A DNA stretch of 64,000 bases from Derxia gummosa DSM 723 (GTDB lineage: Bacteria; Pseudomonadota; Gammaproteobacteria; Burkholderiales; Burkholderiaceae_E): the NCBI RefSeq assembly GCF_000482785.1, contig NZ_KI519499.1, positions 767,776 through 831,775 on the forward strand, given 5' to 3'. The notes under the pieces are model-generated. The model was not told the origin of the DNA and ran no database searches. It saw only the letters and a list, made by a program, of their open reading frames with translations. Below are positions 44,020 to 52,847 of this stretch, piece by piece. How positions within the stretch are numbered: position 1 is the first letter of the stretch; each line of letters begins with the position of its first letter. A program made the position numbers and the translations under genes.

Positions 44020-46539
44020 ATGACCTCCCTCAGGCCACTCACGCTAGGCGTCACGCTGGCGCTCACCGGTTCACTCCTGTCACTCGCGCTGCCGGTCGCC
44101 GCGCAGACCGCCACCGCCACGCTGGACCGGGTCGAGGTCACGGGGTCGGCCATCCGCCGCGTGCAGGCCGAAGGGCCGGCGCCGGTCACGATCCTGCGCC
44201 GCGCCGCGATCGAGAAGACCGGCGCCACCTCGCTCAACGAGCTGATCCAGAGCATCGCCGCGCTCGACATCTACGATCAGGGCGAGCTCACCAGCAACAG
44301 CCCGGCCGGCTCGGGCGTGAGCAGCTTCCGCATGCGCGGCCTCGACGACACCAACCTGCTCGTGCTGCTCAACGGCCGCCGCCTGCCGGTCAATGCGCTG
44401 TACGACTCGTCGGGTGCGGGCGCCTCGGCCGACATCAACATGATCCCGATCGCGATCGTCGAGCGGGTCGAGATCCTCAAGGACGGCGCCTCGGCCATCT
44501 ACGGCGCCGACGCGATCACCGGCGTCATCAACATCATCACGCGCAGCAGCTACAACGGCGCCGAGGTGTACACGAGCCAGGGCATCAGCAGCCGCGGCGA
44601 CGGCCAGGAGCAGCGCTACGGCATCGTCGGCGGCTTCGGCGACCTCGCCGAAGACCACTGGAACATCATCGGCACGATCGACTACTTCAACCGTGACCCG
44701 ATCCTGCGCAAGGACCGCGCGCTCACGCGATCGTCGGACTTCCGCCGCTACGGCGGCCCGGACACGCGCAGCGGCTTCACCGGCTACGGCAACTACGTCG
44801 ATCCGGCTACCGGCGAATACACCGGCAGCTCGGTCCGTCCCTGCCCGGCCGACCAGTACAACGAGTACTGCCGCTACGACGTCAACGCCAGCACGCTCAC
44901 CGCCTACAACGGCGCCGACCGGCTCAACACGATGCTGCTCGGCACCCTCAATGCGCGCGACATCACCTACACCGGCCAGTTCCTGTACTCGCAGGCCAAG
45001 GACCGTTTCGCGGGTCATCCGGCGCTCGACTGGTTCCCGCTCGATCCCGACGGCAACAGCGTGGCCGCGATCCGCGTGATGCCGGCCGGCGACCGCATCA
45101 CCGACCGCAAGTCGGTCCTCTCCAGCGGCAACCTCGGCGCCAGCGGCTTCTTCGGCGAGCACGAATGGAAGGTCGATGTGGGCCGGTCGTCGAGCCGCAT
45201 CACCAACCGCGACAGCAACTACCTCGACGCCAGCCTGTACGACGCGAGCGCCAACGGACTGATCGACCTGACCGATCCGAACCTGCCGCAATCGGCGCTC
45301 GCTCCCTACCGCGTCACGCCGCGCCGCGACGGCTTCTCGACCACCACCTACGTCAACACGCTGCTGCGCGGCGAACTGCTGCCGCTGCCCGCGGGCGCGC
45401 TCGGCTACGCGGTCGGCGCGCAGTACCGCCGAGAGACGCTCACCGATCGCCCCGACGGTCTGACCCAGCAGGGCCTGGTGGTCGGCAGCATCCAGCAGGC
45501 GGCGGTGTCGGCGGCGCAATCGGTCAAGTCGGTGTTCGCCGAGCTGTCGGTGCCGCTCGCGCGCGGCCTCGAAAGCCAGCTCGCGTTGCGCCGCGACGAG
45601 TACTCGAACTACAGCTCCAACAGCCCCAAGTTCGCGCTCAAGTACGAAGCCACGCCCGAACTGGCCTTCCGCGCCTCGGCGGCGCGCAGCTTCAAGGCGC
45701 CGGCGCTCAAGCAGCTCTACGGCACGCAGGACCAGGGCGCGCTCGACATCACCGATCCCGAGCAATGCCAGCTGCTCGGCCTCGGCAGCTCCTGCAATGT
45801 GAGCGGCTTCCTGGTCGGCGGCTCCAATCCCGATCTCAGGCCCGAGAAGGGCAAGTCGTACGACCTCGGCGTGCTGTACGAGCCGAGCCCGCTGTTCAGC
45901 AGCTCGGTCGATTTCTGGTGGATCTACAAGACCAACGAGATCAACACGCCCACCACCGCCCAGGCGCTGCGCGCCGGCCTGTTCGGCTATGACGCCACCG
46001 GCCGGCTGCTCGTCTATTCCAACCTCCAGAACTACCAGCAGCGCGCGGTCAACGGCGTCGACATCGACCTGCGCGGCAAGCTGCCGGTACCCGGCCTCGG
46101 CCAGTTCAGCTGGAGCAATGCCTACACCTACACGGCCAGCAACCGCATCCGCCGCAACGACGGCACGGTGGACGAGCTGGCCGACACCTATGCCTACCCC
46201 AAGTACCGCAATGTCGCGACCGTCGGCTTCGAGCGCAACGCGGCCTCGGTGCAGACGGCGGTGCGCACGATCGGCGGCTTCTGGGATACCGACGAACCGC
46301 ACCCGATCGCGACCGACACGCACCGTGTCGCGCCCTACACCGAGGTGGACCTGACCTCGCGCTACGCGGGCTTCAAGGACGTGACGCTCGACCTCGGCGT
46401 GCGCAACGTGTTCGACCGCCAGCCGCCGATCAGCTTCACCAACGCCGCCAGCGGCCTCTATTCGCAGATGGGCTTTGCCGAGCTGTACTCGGTGCGCGGA
46501 CGCTTCTTCTACGGCCGCGTCAGCTACCGCTTCATGTGA
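44020..46539 (+). CDS. TonB-dependent outer-membrane receptor
   Basis: An 839-residue receptor with a cleavable signal peptide (about 1-29, ending LPVAAQ). The plug domain has VEVTGSAIRRV, a TonB-box-like N-terminal segment, RMRGLDDTNLLVLLNGRRLP and VERVEILKDGASAIYGADAITGV split across its two halves. The rest is a beta barrel ending in the aromatic GRVSYRFM. The style matches the large group of receptors for peptides, sugars or other organic ligands rather than classical siderophore receptors; the substrate is unknown. It sits between a peptide ABC importer and exbB-exbD-tonB. Confidence 0.93.
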   Translation: MTSLRPLTLGVTLALTGSLLSLALPVAAQTATATLDRVEVTGSAIRRVQAEGPAPVTILRRAAIEKTGATSLNELIQSIAALDIYDQGELTSNSPAGSGVSSFRMRGLDDTNLLVLLNGRRLPVNALYDSSGAGASADINMIPIAIVERVEILKDGASAIYGADAITGVINIITRSSYNGAEVYTSQGISSRGDGQEQRYGIVGGFGDLAEDHWNIIGTIDYFNRDPILRKDRALTRSSDFRRYGGPDTRSGFTGYGNYVDPATGEYTGSSVRPCPADQYNEYCRYDVNASTLTAYNGADRLNTMLLGTLNARDITYTGQFLYSQAKDRFAGHPALDWFPLDPDGNSVAAIRVMPAGDRITDRKSVLSSGNLGASGFFGEHEWKVDVGRSSSRITNRDSNYLDASLYDASANGLIDLTDPNLPQSALAPYRVTPRRDGFSTTTYVNTLLRGELLPLPAGALGYAVGAQYRRETLTDRPDGLTQQGLVVGSIQQAAVSAAQSVKSVFAELSVPLARGLESQLALRRDEYSNYSSNSPKFALKYEATPELAFRASAARSFKAPALKQLYGTQDQGALDITDPEQCQLLGLGSSCNVSGFLVGGSNPDLRPEKGKSYDLGVLYEPSPLFSSSVDFWWIYKTNEINTPTTAQALRAGLFGYDATGRLLVYSNLQNYQQRAVNGVDIDLRGKLPVPGLGQFSWSNAYTYTASNRIRRNDGTVDELADTYAYPKYRNVATVGFERNAASVQTAVRTIGGFWDTDEPHPIATDTHRVAPYTEVDLTSRYAGFKDVTLDLGVRNVFDRQPPISFTNAASGLYSQMGFAELYSVRGRFFYGRVSYRFM

Positions 46540-46540
46540 C

Positions 46541-46600
46541 AGTGGCGGCGCTCTCGGCCGCCACTTGACGGGCTCCCCTTCCGACGGACGGGGAGCCCGT
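46541..46600 (+). terminator. Tandem hairpins after the TonB-dependent receptor
   Basis: Two perfect hairpins follow the stop codon immediately: a 9-base stem (46541-46549 with 46557-46565, 7-base loop) and an 11-base stem (46568-46578 with 46590-46600, 11-base loop). Neither is followed by a U tract, so this is a non-canonical terminator or an mRNA 3'-protecting structure separating the receptor from exbB. Confidence 0.55.
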
Positions 46601-46734
46601 CTTGCGTCGGGCCATACTGCGGCGCCCCACTTTGCCCCCCGCCTGGGTTACAAAGCCCGCCGCAAGCCAGCGCCGGTCAAGCTGCCCGACTGCCAGCCAC
46701 GCCTCCGATCCACCTTTGCCAAGAACGATCCATC

Positions 46735-47349
46735 GTGCTCGACACCCTCATCCAGTACTCGAAGGACTCCTGGGGCCTGATCCCGCTGCTGCTCCTCGTC
46801 TTCATCATCGGCGTCGCGGTCATCGTCGAACGCTTCTTCTACTTCCAGCGCAGCATCAAGGCCGGCGCCACGCTCGAATACGACCTGCGCCAGGTGCCGG
46901 CGGGCGATGCCACCAAGGCCCAGGCCGTCGCCACGCACTACGCCGCGACGGTGCAGGCGGAACTCGTGAAGACCGCGCTCGACGCGCGCGGCAAGCCGGA
47001 GGACGCCTTCGACCGCGAGGTGGAGGAAGCCATCATGTTCCAGATGCCCAAGCTCGACCGGAACCTCTGGGTGCTCGACACCTGCGTCACGCTCGGGCCG
47101 CTGATGGGCCTGCTCGGCACGATCATCCACATGATCGAAGCCTTCAGCGCGCTCGCCGCCAACGGCGGGCAGAACGCGCATTCGGTCACCGGGCCGATCT
47201 CGCATGCGCTCGTGGCGACGGCCGTGGGCCTGTGCATCGCGATCGTCTGCGTGGTCTTCCTCAACTACTTCAACAAGCGCATCCGGCTGCTCATCAACCA
47301 GATGGACCTCATCAAGTCGATGCTGGTCTCGCGCTTCGCCTCGGCCTGA
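46735..47349 (+). CDS. exbB: ExbB/TolQ/MotA family proton channel
   Basis: A 204-residue inner-membrane protein that powers TonB. It starts with GTG. There is one N-terminal helix (about 12-31), a cytoplasmic loop and two C-terminal helices containing TLGPLMGLLGTIIHMIEAF and VATAVGLCIAIVCVVFLNYF, the conserved ExbB core. It is followed by exbD and tonB in the same direction, forming a complete energising complex for the adjacent receptor. Confidence 0.93.
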   Translation: MLDTLIQYSKDSWGLIPLLLLVFIIGVAVIVERFFYFQRSIKAGATLEYDLRQVPAGDATKAQAVATHYAATVQAELVKTALDARGKPEDAFDREVEEAIMFQMPKLDRNLWVLDTCVTLGPLMGLLGTIIHMIEAFSALAANGGQNAHSVTGPISHALVATAVGLCIAIVCVVFLNYFNKRIRLLINQMDLIKSMLVSRFASA

Positions 47350-47375
47350 GCGCCTTGCCGTAAAGGAGCATTCCG

Positions 47376-47786
47376 ATGGCAAGAAATCACCGGGGCCACT
47401 ACTTCGGCGCCGAGCACGGAGCACGCATCGAGATCATCCCGATGATCGACGTGATGATGTTCCTGCTCGTCTTCTTCGTGCTGATCATGCTGGAGATGAT
47501 CCAGGGCGCGGGCATCACGCTCGACCTGCCGCAGTCCACCACGGCGCAGCAGCTCGAAACCGTGAAGATCTCGATCGGCGTGGCGAAGGACGGCGCCATC
47601 TACCTCGAAGGCCAGCCCATCACCGACGACGCGCTCACCGCGCGGCTGCGCGAGCTGGCCGCGAGCAAGAAAGTTGACGTGATCATCTCGGGCGACAAGA
47701 ACGGCGCCTACCAGAACATCATCAAGGTGATGGACCTCGTGCGAGCCGCCGGCATCAGCGCCATCGGCTTGGCGACGGCGAGCTGA
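47376..47786 (+). CDS. exbD: ExbD/TolR family biopolymer transport protein
   Basis: A 136-residue protein with a short cytoplasmic start, one membrane helix and a periplasmic domain. The essential proton-carrying aspartate is D25 in IPMIDVMMFLLVFFV, the same position as in E. coli ExbD. It lies 26 bases downstream of exbB and 9 bases upstream of tonB. Confidence 0.94.
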   Translation: MARNHRGHYFGAEHGARIEIIPMIDVMMFLLVFFVLIMLEMIQGAGITLDLPQSTTAQQLETVKISIGVAKDGAIYLEGQPITDDALTARLRELAASKKVDVIISGDKNGAYQNIIKVMDLVRAAGISAIGLATAS

Positions 47787-47795
47787 GGGCGCGCG

Positions 47796-48530
47796 ATGGC
47801 AAGCAAACGCCCGGGCGCTCTGTGGGCGACGGAAGAGGCCGACGAGCAGAAACGCCTGCCGATGCCGGTGGCGATCGGCGTCGCGGCGGCGATCACGGTC
47901 GGCGCGGTCGTGGGCCTGAGCTTCGTCGATTTCGACCAGGTGATGGCCGAGGCGAAGCGCATCACGCGCGCGACCATCGTCGAGAACGAGCCGCCGCCTC
48001 CGCCCCCTCCGCCGCCGAAGGAAGAACCGCCGCCGCCCAAGCCGGTGCAGAAGATCGTCAAGGCGCCGCCCACGCCCGTACCGACGCCGCCCAGACCCGA
48101 CCCCACGCCACCGCCGCCGAGCGCCAACATCGCCGCCGCCGAGAAGCCCGCGCCGACCGCGCCCGCGATCGCGACGCCGGCCGCCACCGGCCCGGCGACG
48201 GCGCCGATGGTGAGCGCACCTCCCGCGCCGCCGGCACCGCCGGCCAAGGCGCACGGCACGGGCGGTCCGGTGGAGATCGGCCTCGTCTGCCCGCGCCAGG
48301 TGAAGCCGGAGATTCCGCGTCGGCTGCTGCAGCTGGGGCTGAGCGGCAATTTCGTCGTGAAGGCGCTCATCACGGTCAAGGGCGGCAAGGTCACGGACGT
48401 GAACATCGTGCGCGCCGACCGGCCCGAGCTGCGCAATGCCGTCATCTCGGCGGTGAAGCAGTACGACTGCCAGACCAATGGCGACGACGAAGTCGTGGGC
48501 CAGCAGGAGTTCGAGTTCCGGCTCGAATGA
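47796..48530 (+). CDS. tonB: Energy transducer TonB
   Basis: A 244-residue TonB protein. A single N-terminal helix (about 22-43) is followed by a long Pro-rich spacer containing nine consecutive prolines and PTPVPTPPRPDPTPPPP, then a globular TonB C-terminal domain (LSGNFVVKALITVKGGKV). The polyproline stretches are the kind of sequence that needs EF-P, and this genome carries the EarP-modified form. A strong terminator follows. Confidence 0.93.
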   Translation: MASKRPGALWATEEADEQKRLPMPVAIGVAAAITVGAVVGLSFVDFDQVMAEAKRITRATIVENEPPPPPPPPPKEEPPPPKPVQKIVKAPPTPVPTPPRPDPTPPPPSANIAAAEKPAPTAPAIATPAATGPATAPMVSAPPAPPAPPAKAHGTGGPVEIGLVCPRQVKPEIPRRLLQLGLSGNFVVKALITVKGGKVTDVNIVRADRPELRNAVISAVKQYDCQTNGDDEVVGQQEFEFRLE

Positions 48531-48593
48531 AGTGGCGCCCGCCTCGGGCAGCCGCCGCCCGCGCGACATGGCGCCGCGCGGGCGCCAGCACCG

Positions 48594-48618
48594 AACCCGG
48601 CCTCGCGCCGGGTTTTTT
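48594..48618 (+). terminator. Intrinsic terminator after tonB
   Basis: AACCCGGC (48594-48601) pairs with GCCGGGTT (48607-48614) around a five-base loop, followed by a run of T to 48618. It ends the exbB-exbD-tonB transcript just before the convergent ClC gene. Confidence 0.9.
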
Positions 48619-48638
48619 CATGTACGGCGCACGGCCGC

Positions 48639-49997
48639 TCAGGCGCCGACCGGCGCGTCGCGCCGCGCGGGCTCGGCCACCGCCGCCTGCTCGGCATAGC
48701 GCCGCGCGAGCGCCGGATACAGCGGCGGACAGAACAGCCGCGACACCGCCGTCGCCAGCGCGGCGGCGGCCATGAGCGACAGCACCATGCCGTGGTTGTC
48801 GATCATCTCCATCACGATCACGAAGGCCGTCATCGGCGACTGGGTGACCGCCGCCAGGAAGGCGACCATGCACAGCGCGCCGAGCGCCCCCGGCCCGAGC
48901 CCCGGAAACAGCGCCGACAGCTTGGCGCCGATGCCCGCGCCCACCGCGAGCGACGGCGCGAACAGCCCGCCCGGAATGCCGCTCAGGAAGGACACGAGAT
49001 TGGCCAGCAGCTTGGCCGGCGCATAGATCCAGCCCGCGCCCGGCTCGCCCGCCAGCAGCGCCCGCGCCTCGTGATAGCCGCTGCCGAACACGCTGCCGCC
49101 CGCCGCGAGCCCGAGCAGCGCGAGCGCCAGCCCGCAGCCGGCCGCGAACCACACCGGCCGCTCCAGCCGCAGCGCCAGCAGCCGTGCCGGCATCCAGCGC
49201 GCGCTGTGCAGCAGCAGCCACGAAAACCCGCCGCCCGCCGCGCCGCACAGCACGGCGGCGACGGCCACCGGCAGCAGCATCTCCAGCCCCGGATCGCCCG
49301 CCGTGATGCGCCCGAAATAGACGTAGTTGCCCTGGAAGCCAAGCGCCACCACGCCCGCGAGGATCACGGCCGCGATCGTCGCGCCGTTGGTGCGGTGCTC
49401 GAAGCTGCGCGCCAGCTCCTCGATGGCGAACACCACGCCTGCGAGCGGCGCGTTGAAGGCCGCCGCCACGCCGGCCGCGCCGCCCGCCGCGACGAAATGC
49501 CGCATCGCAGCCATCGACACGCCGCCGCCCGCCGCGCCGCGCAGTTGCAGCACCTTCCACGCGACCGCCGCGCCCACCTGCACCGAAGGCCCCTCGCGCC
49601 CGGCCGAGAAGCCGCCGAGCAGCGCCGCGCAGCCGAGGCCGATCTTGCCGAGCAGCACCCGCCAGTCGAGCAGCCGGGCGGCGGTCGCGGCCGTCGGCGC
49701 GTCGAGCGCCGCAATCACCTGCGGAATGCCGCTGCCCTCGGCGCCCGCGCTCCAGCGCCGCGTCGCCCACACCACGCCCGCGCCCACCGCCGGCGACAGC
49801 ACGAAGGGCACCCACGCGCCCCAGTCGCGCGCATGGCGGAAGCCCTCGAAGGCCGCGTCCGCCAGCCGCGCGAACAGCACCGCCGCCGCGCCCGTGCCCA
49901 GCCCCGCCAGCCAGAGCAGGCCGAAGCGCAGCCAGGCACGGCGCAGGTTGCGGAAGAAGCGGTCTGGCTGGAGCGCGAGCGGAGTTCGGGTCTTCAT
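48639..49997 (-). CDS. ClC family chloride channel/antiporter
   Basis: A 452-residue membrane protein with the ClC filter motifs GSGIP (88-92), GREGP (gating glutamate E135) and GGLFAPSL. The internal proton glutamate region AIEELARSF keeps both glutamates (E193, E194) found in Cl-/H+ exchangers, so an antiporter is more likely than a channel. The ATG at 49997 is divergent from the DUF1415 gene, with 36 bases between start codons. The open frame upstream of 49997 is antisense to the next genes. Confidence 0.93.
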   Translation of the reverse strand: MKTRTPLALQPDRFFRNLRRAWLRFGLLWLAGLGTGAAAVLFARLADAAFEGFRHARDWGAWVPFVLSPAVGAGVVWATRRWSAGAEGSGIPQVIAALDAPTAATAARLLDWRVLLGKIGLGCAALLGGFSAGREGPSVQVGAAVAWKVLQLRGAAGGGVSMAAMRHFVAAGGAAGVAAAFNAPLAGVVFAIEELARSFEHRTNGATIAAVILAGVVALGFQGNYVYFGRITAGDPGLEMLLPVAVAAVLCGAAGGGFSWLLLHSARWMPARLLALRLERPVWFAAGCGLALALLGLAAGGSVFGSGYHEARALLAGEPGAGWIYAPAKLLANLVSFLSGIPGGLFAPSLAVGAGIGAKLSALFPGLGPGALGALCMVAFLAAVTQSPMTAFVIVMEMIDNHGMVLSLMAAAALATAVSRLFCPPLYPALARRYAEQAAVAEPARRDAPVGA

Positions 49998-50033
49998 GAC
50001 GGCGATGATCGCGCGCGATGGGACAATCGCGGC

Positions 50034-50756
50034 ATGAACACGCAACATGACCCCAAGGCGCCCGGGGATGAATCCGGCGCCGGCGGCAACGGCGCCGACA
50101 GCGCCGCGCCCGCCCCGACGGCCGCCGCCAGCGCGGCCACGCCGTCCGACACCGCCCGCCTCGACGCCGCCGCCGAAGGCGAGACCCGTCCCAACCAGAT
50201 CGGCGACCCGGCCGTTCTCGACGGTACGCGGCGCTGGCTGGAGCGCGCCGTCATCGGCCTCAACCTCTGCCCCTTCGCCAAGGCGGTGTACGTGCGCAAC
50301 CAGGTGCGCATCGTCGTGAGCGAAGCGCCCAATGCCGAGGTGTGGTTTGCCGAGGCCGAGCGCGAGATGGAACTGCTGGCCGAAACCAGCGCCGACATCA
50401 TCGACACCACGCTGCTCGTGCATCCGAAGCTGCTGCGCGACTTCATGGACTTCAACGAGTTCGTCGGCATCGTCGAGGAGCGGTTGGAAGAACTGGAACT
50501 CGACGGCGTGCTCCAGGTGGCGAGCTTCCACCCGCGCTTCCAGTTCGACGGCACCGCGCCCGATGAGATCGGCAACTACACCAACCGCTCGCCCTGGCCG
50601 ACGCTGCATCTCATCCGCGAGGCCAGCATCGACCGCGCGGTCGAGTCGATGCCCGACACCGACGAGATCTGGAAGCGCAACGTCGCGACGATGGAGGCCC
50701 TCGGCTACGACGGCTGGAACGCGCTCTGGAACGACGATCCCGAAGGAGCGCACTGA
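50034..50756 (+). CDS. DUF1415 family protein
   Basis: A 240-residue soluble protein. The first 55 residues are Ala/Pro/Gly-rich and probably disordered; the DUF1415 core begins near [19 protein letters not shown] and includes [13 protein letters not shown] and ASFHPRFQF. Function is unknown. Its stop codon overlaps the ATG of the pseudouridine synthase gene by one base (TGATG), so the two are translationally coupled. Confidence 0.9.
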   Translation: MNTQHDPKAPGDESGAGGNGADSAAPAPTAAASAATPSDTARLDAAAEGETRPNQIGDPAVLDGTRRWLERAVIGLNLCPFAKAVYVRNQVRIVVSEAPNAEVWFAEAEREMELLAETSADIIDTTLLVHPKLLRDFMDFNEFVGIVEERLEELELDGVLQVASFHPRFQFDGTAPDEIGNYTNRSPWPTLHLIREASIDRAVESMPDTDEIWKRNVATMEALGYDGWNALWNDDPEGAH

Positions 50757-51991
50757 TGGCCCGCCCCGACGACGACGATCTCGACGCCGCCCCCACGCCG
50801 CCCGCGCCCGGCCCCGGCGAAAACAGCGGCCGCCTGCGCCGCGTCGCCGCGCCGCCGAGGCCAGCAGCGGCGGCCGGCGCCGGTGAGCGCGGTGAGCGCG
50901 AACGCCAAGCTCGCCGCGATGCCGGTGACCGCCCGCCGCGCGACGGCGACCGCCCGTTCCGCAATGATCGGCCGCGCGACGACCGCCCCTTCCGTGCCGA
51001 GCGCCCTTCACGCGACGGCGACCGGCCTTTCCGCGACGACCGCGCGCCGCGCGGCGCCTACGCCGACCGCGACCGTCCCGCCTACGGCGACCGCGAGCGC
51101 AGCTTCCGCGACGACCGCGACCGCCCGTCGCGCCCCGTCCCGCAACCACCCGCCGGAGCCGCAAGCCGGCCGCCCGCCGCGCCCGTCGAGCCACAGGAGC
51201 GCCTCCCCGCCGCTCCCGCCCTCCACCTCCCGCACGATTCCGACGCCGCCGACGCCCATGACGGCCGCGTGCGCGTGAGCAAGCTGCTGTCCGAACGCGG
51301 CATCTGCTCGCGGCGCGAGGCCGACAGCTACATCGAGCAGGGCTGGGTCACGGTGGACGGCAAGGTGGTGGAGGAACTCGGCGCCCGTTGCGCGCCCGAG
51401 GCCGTCATCGAGCTGAGCAAGGACGCGCGCGCGGTGCAGCAGTCGCGCGTCACCTTCCTGCTACACAAGCCGGTCGGCTATGTGTCAGGTCAGGCCGAGA
51501 AGGGCTACAAGCCCGCGTCGATCCTGCTCGACGGCCCCACGCAATGGGAAGGCGACAAGAGCGGCCTGCGCTTCGCGATGAGCCAGCTCAAGGGCCTCGC
51601 GCCCGCCGGCCGGCTCGACATCGACTCGACCGGCCTGCTCGTGCTGACGCAGGACGGTCGCGTCGCGCGCCATCTCATCGGCGACGAAACCAAGGTCGAG
51701 AAGGAATACCTCGTGCGCGTGAGCGGCCGGCTCGACGAGGAAGGCATGGCCCTGCTCAACCACGGCCTCGAACTCGACGGCAAGCCGCTGCGCCCGGCCA
51801 AGGTGAGCTGGCAGAACGAGGACCAGCTGCGCTTCGTGCTGCGCGAGGGCCGCTACCGCCAGATCCGCCGCATGTGCGAGCTGGTGGGCCTGCGCGTCGA
51901 GGCGCTCAAGCGGGTGCGCATCGGCCGCATTCCGCTCGGCGCGATCCCGCCCGGCGAATGGCGCTTTCTCCTGCCCTGGGAAAAGTTCTGA
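50756..51991 (+). CDS. RluF-like 23S rRNA pseudouridine synthase with RD-rich N-terminal extension
   Basis: A 411-residue RsuA/RluB/RluE/RluF-family enzyme. The S4 domain ([20 protein letters not shown]) and the catalytic motif [13 protein letters not shown] with D288 are clear. The end of the S4 domain and the [11 protein letters not shown]...IPPGEW region look most like RluF (23S U2604), but RluB cannot be ruled out by eye. The first 165 or so residues are disordered, with [13 protein letters not shown] repeats. Such heads are seen on related enzymes in Burkholderiales and may bind RNA. Confidence 0.88.
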   Translation: MARPDDDDLDAAPTPPAPGPGENSGRLRRVAAPPRPAAAAGAGERGERERQARRDAGDRPPRDGDRPFRNDRPRDDRPFRAERPSRDGDRPFRDDRAPRGAYADRDRPAYGDRERSFRDDRDRPSRPVPQPPAGAASRPPAAPVEPQERLPAAPALHLPHDSDAADAHDGRVRVSKLLSERGICSRREADSYIEQGWVTVDGKVVEELGARCAPEAVIELSKDARAVQQSRVTFLLHKPVGYVSGQAEKGYKPASILLDGPTQWEGDKSGLRFAMSQLKGLAPAGRLDIDSTGLLVLTQDGRVARHLIGDETKVEKEYLVRVSGRLDEEGMALLNHGLELDGKPLRPAKVSWQNEDQLRFVLREGRYRQIRRMCELVGLRVEALKRVRIGRIPLGAIPPGEWRFLLPWEKF

Positions 51992-52249
51992 CGCATCGCG
52001 TCCGCGCCGGTGTCCTGGCGGGGCCGGCACGGCGCGGGTCGCCCTTGCGATGGCGGATGCCGCCGCAAGGCCGGGCGAGCACGCTGCTGGCTCGCGCATG
52101 ACGGCGGTTGCCCCGCCATGAACGGCATTGCTCCGGACCGGCAGGCGTTTCTTTTCGCGCACCGGCGCTCATGACGTGTGAAGCTTGTGGTGGGAAATTA
52201 TCACACGTAAAGTCCGGGCAATCTAAGCCAACACCGCGCCGGACACCCG
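51992..52249 (+). other. Intergenic region with an 8-base inverted repeat
   Basis: About 258 bases with no gene. Near the right end ACGTGTGA (52174-52181) and TCACACGT (52201-52208) form a perfect inverted repeat with a 19-base AT-richer spacer, 42 bases ahead of the CPBP gene ATG. It could be an operator or a hairpin in the leader. No terminator with a U tract was seen after the pseudouridine synthase gene. Confidence 0.5.
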
Positions 52250-52789
52250 ATGACGCCTTCCTCCCTCGCTCCCTTGCGCGCCCGATTCGCCCACCGTCGT
52301 CTGCCCGATGCCGGGCAGCGCTGGCTGATCGGCGCGGCGCTCGCCATGCCGGTGCTGGCCGGCTTTGCGGCGCTGGCCGGGCCGGACGGTTGCGGGCACA
52401 CGGGGCAGCGCCCCGGTCATCCGCCGTCCTTCTGGCTGCTGCTCGGGCCGGTGGTGGAGGAATGCGCGCTGCGCGCCGGCTTCCAGAACGGTCTGCGCGA
52501 ACTGTGGCCGGGCGCGCGGCGCTGGCGGATCGATGCCTGGCTGGCGAGCGCGGTGTATTCGCTGCTGCTGCTCGGCCACCGGCATCCGGCCCAGCTGCTC
52601 GCGCTGGCGCTGGCCTCGCTGGTGATCGGCCTGGTGCATGCGCGCCTGCGCGACGCGGCCGAGGCGGGGCGCGGCGGCGTGTTCGCCGGACTCCCGCAGG
52701 CGATCGGGCTGCATGCGCTGTTCAACCTGTCGCTGCTGCTGACCTGCGGCTCGCCTCCGCCGCCGATCATTCCGCTGCCGCTGTTCTGA
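52250..52789 (+). CDS. Short CPBP-family (CAAX protease-like) membrane protein
   Basis: A 179-residue membrane protein with about four hydrophobic segments. The glutamic-protease motif is seen as GPVVEECALRAGFQN (E70, E71, R75), with later histidines in LGHRHPAQ and LHALFN. This is the minimal CPBP/Abi arrangement of an intramembrane glutamic protease. It is shorter than most family members (about 220-300). The target is unknown, and no obvious partner lies beside it. Confidence 0.72.
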   Translation: MTPSSLAPLRARFAHRRLPDAGQRWLIGAALAMPVLAGFAALAGPDGCGHTGQRPGHPPSFWLLLGPVVEECALRAGFQNGLRELWPGARRWRIDAWLASAVYSLLLLGHRHPAQLLALALASLVIGLVHARLRDAAEAGRGGVFAGLPQAIGLHALFNLSLLLTCGSPPPPIIPLPLF

Positions 52790-52847
52790 GGCGGGCGCAA
52801 CGCGACGGCGCGGCGCCCGGCGGGCCGGCCGCCCGTCCTCCCCCGAC

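Noticed and set aside
49998-51194. Apparent 399-residue N-terminal extension of the ClC protein
   Set aside because: It lies opposite DUF1415 and the pseudouridine synthase, has no membrane-like pattern, and ClC is complete from 49997.
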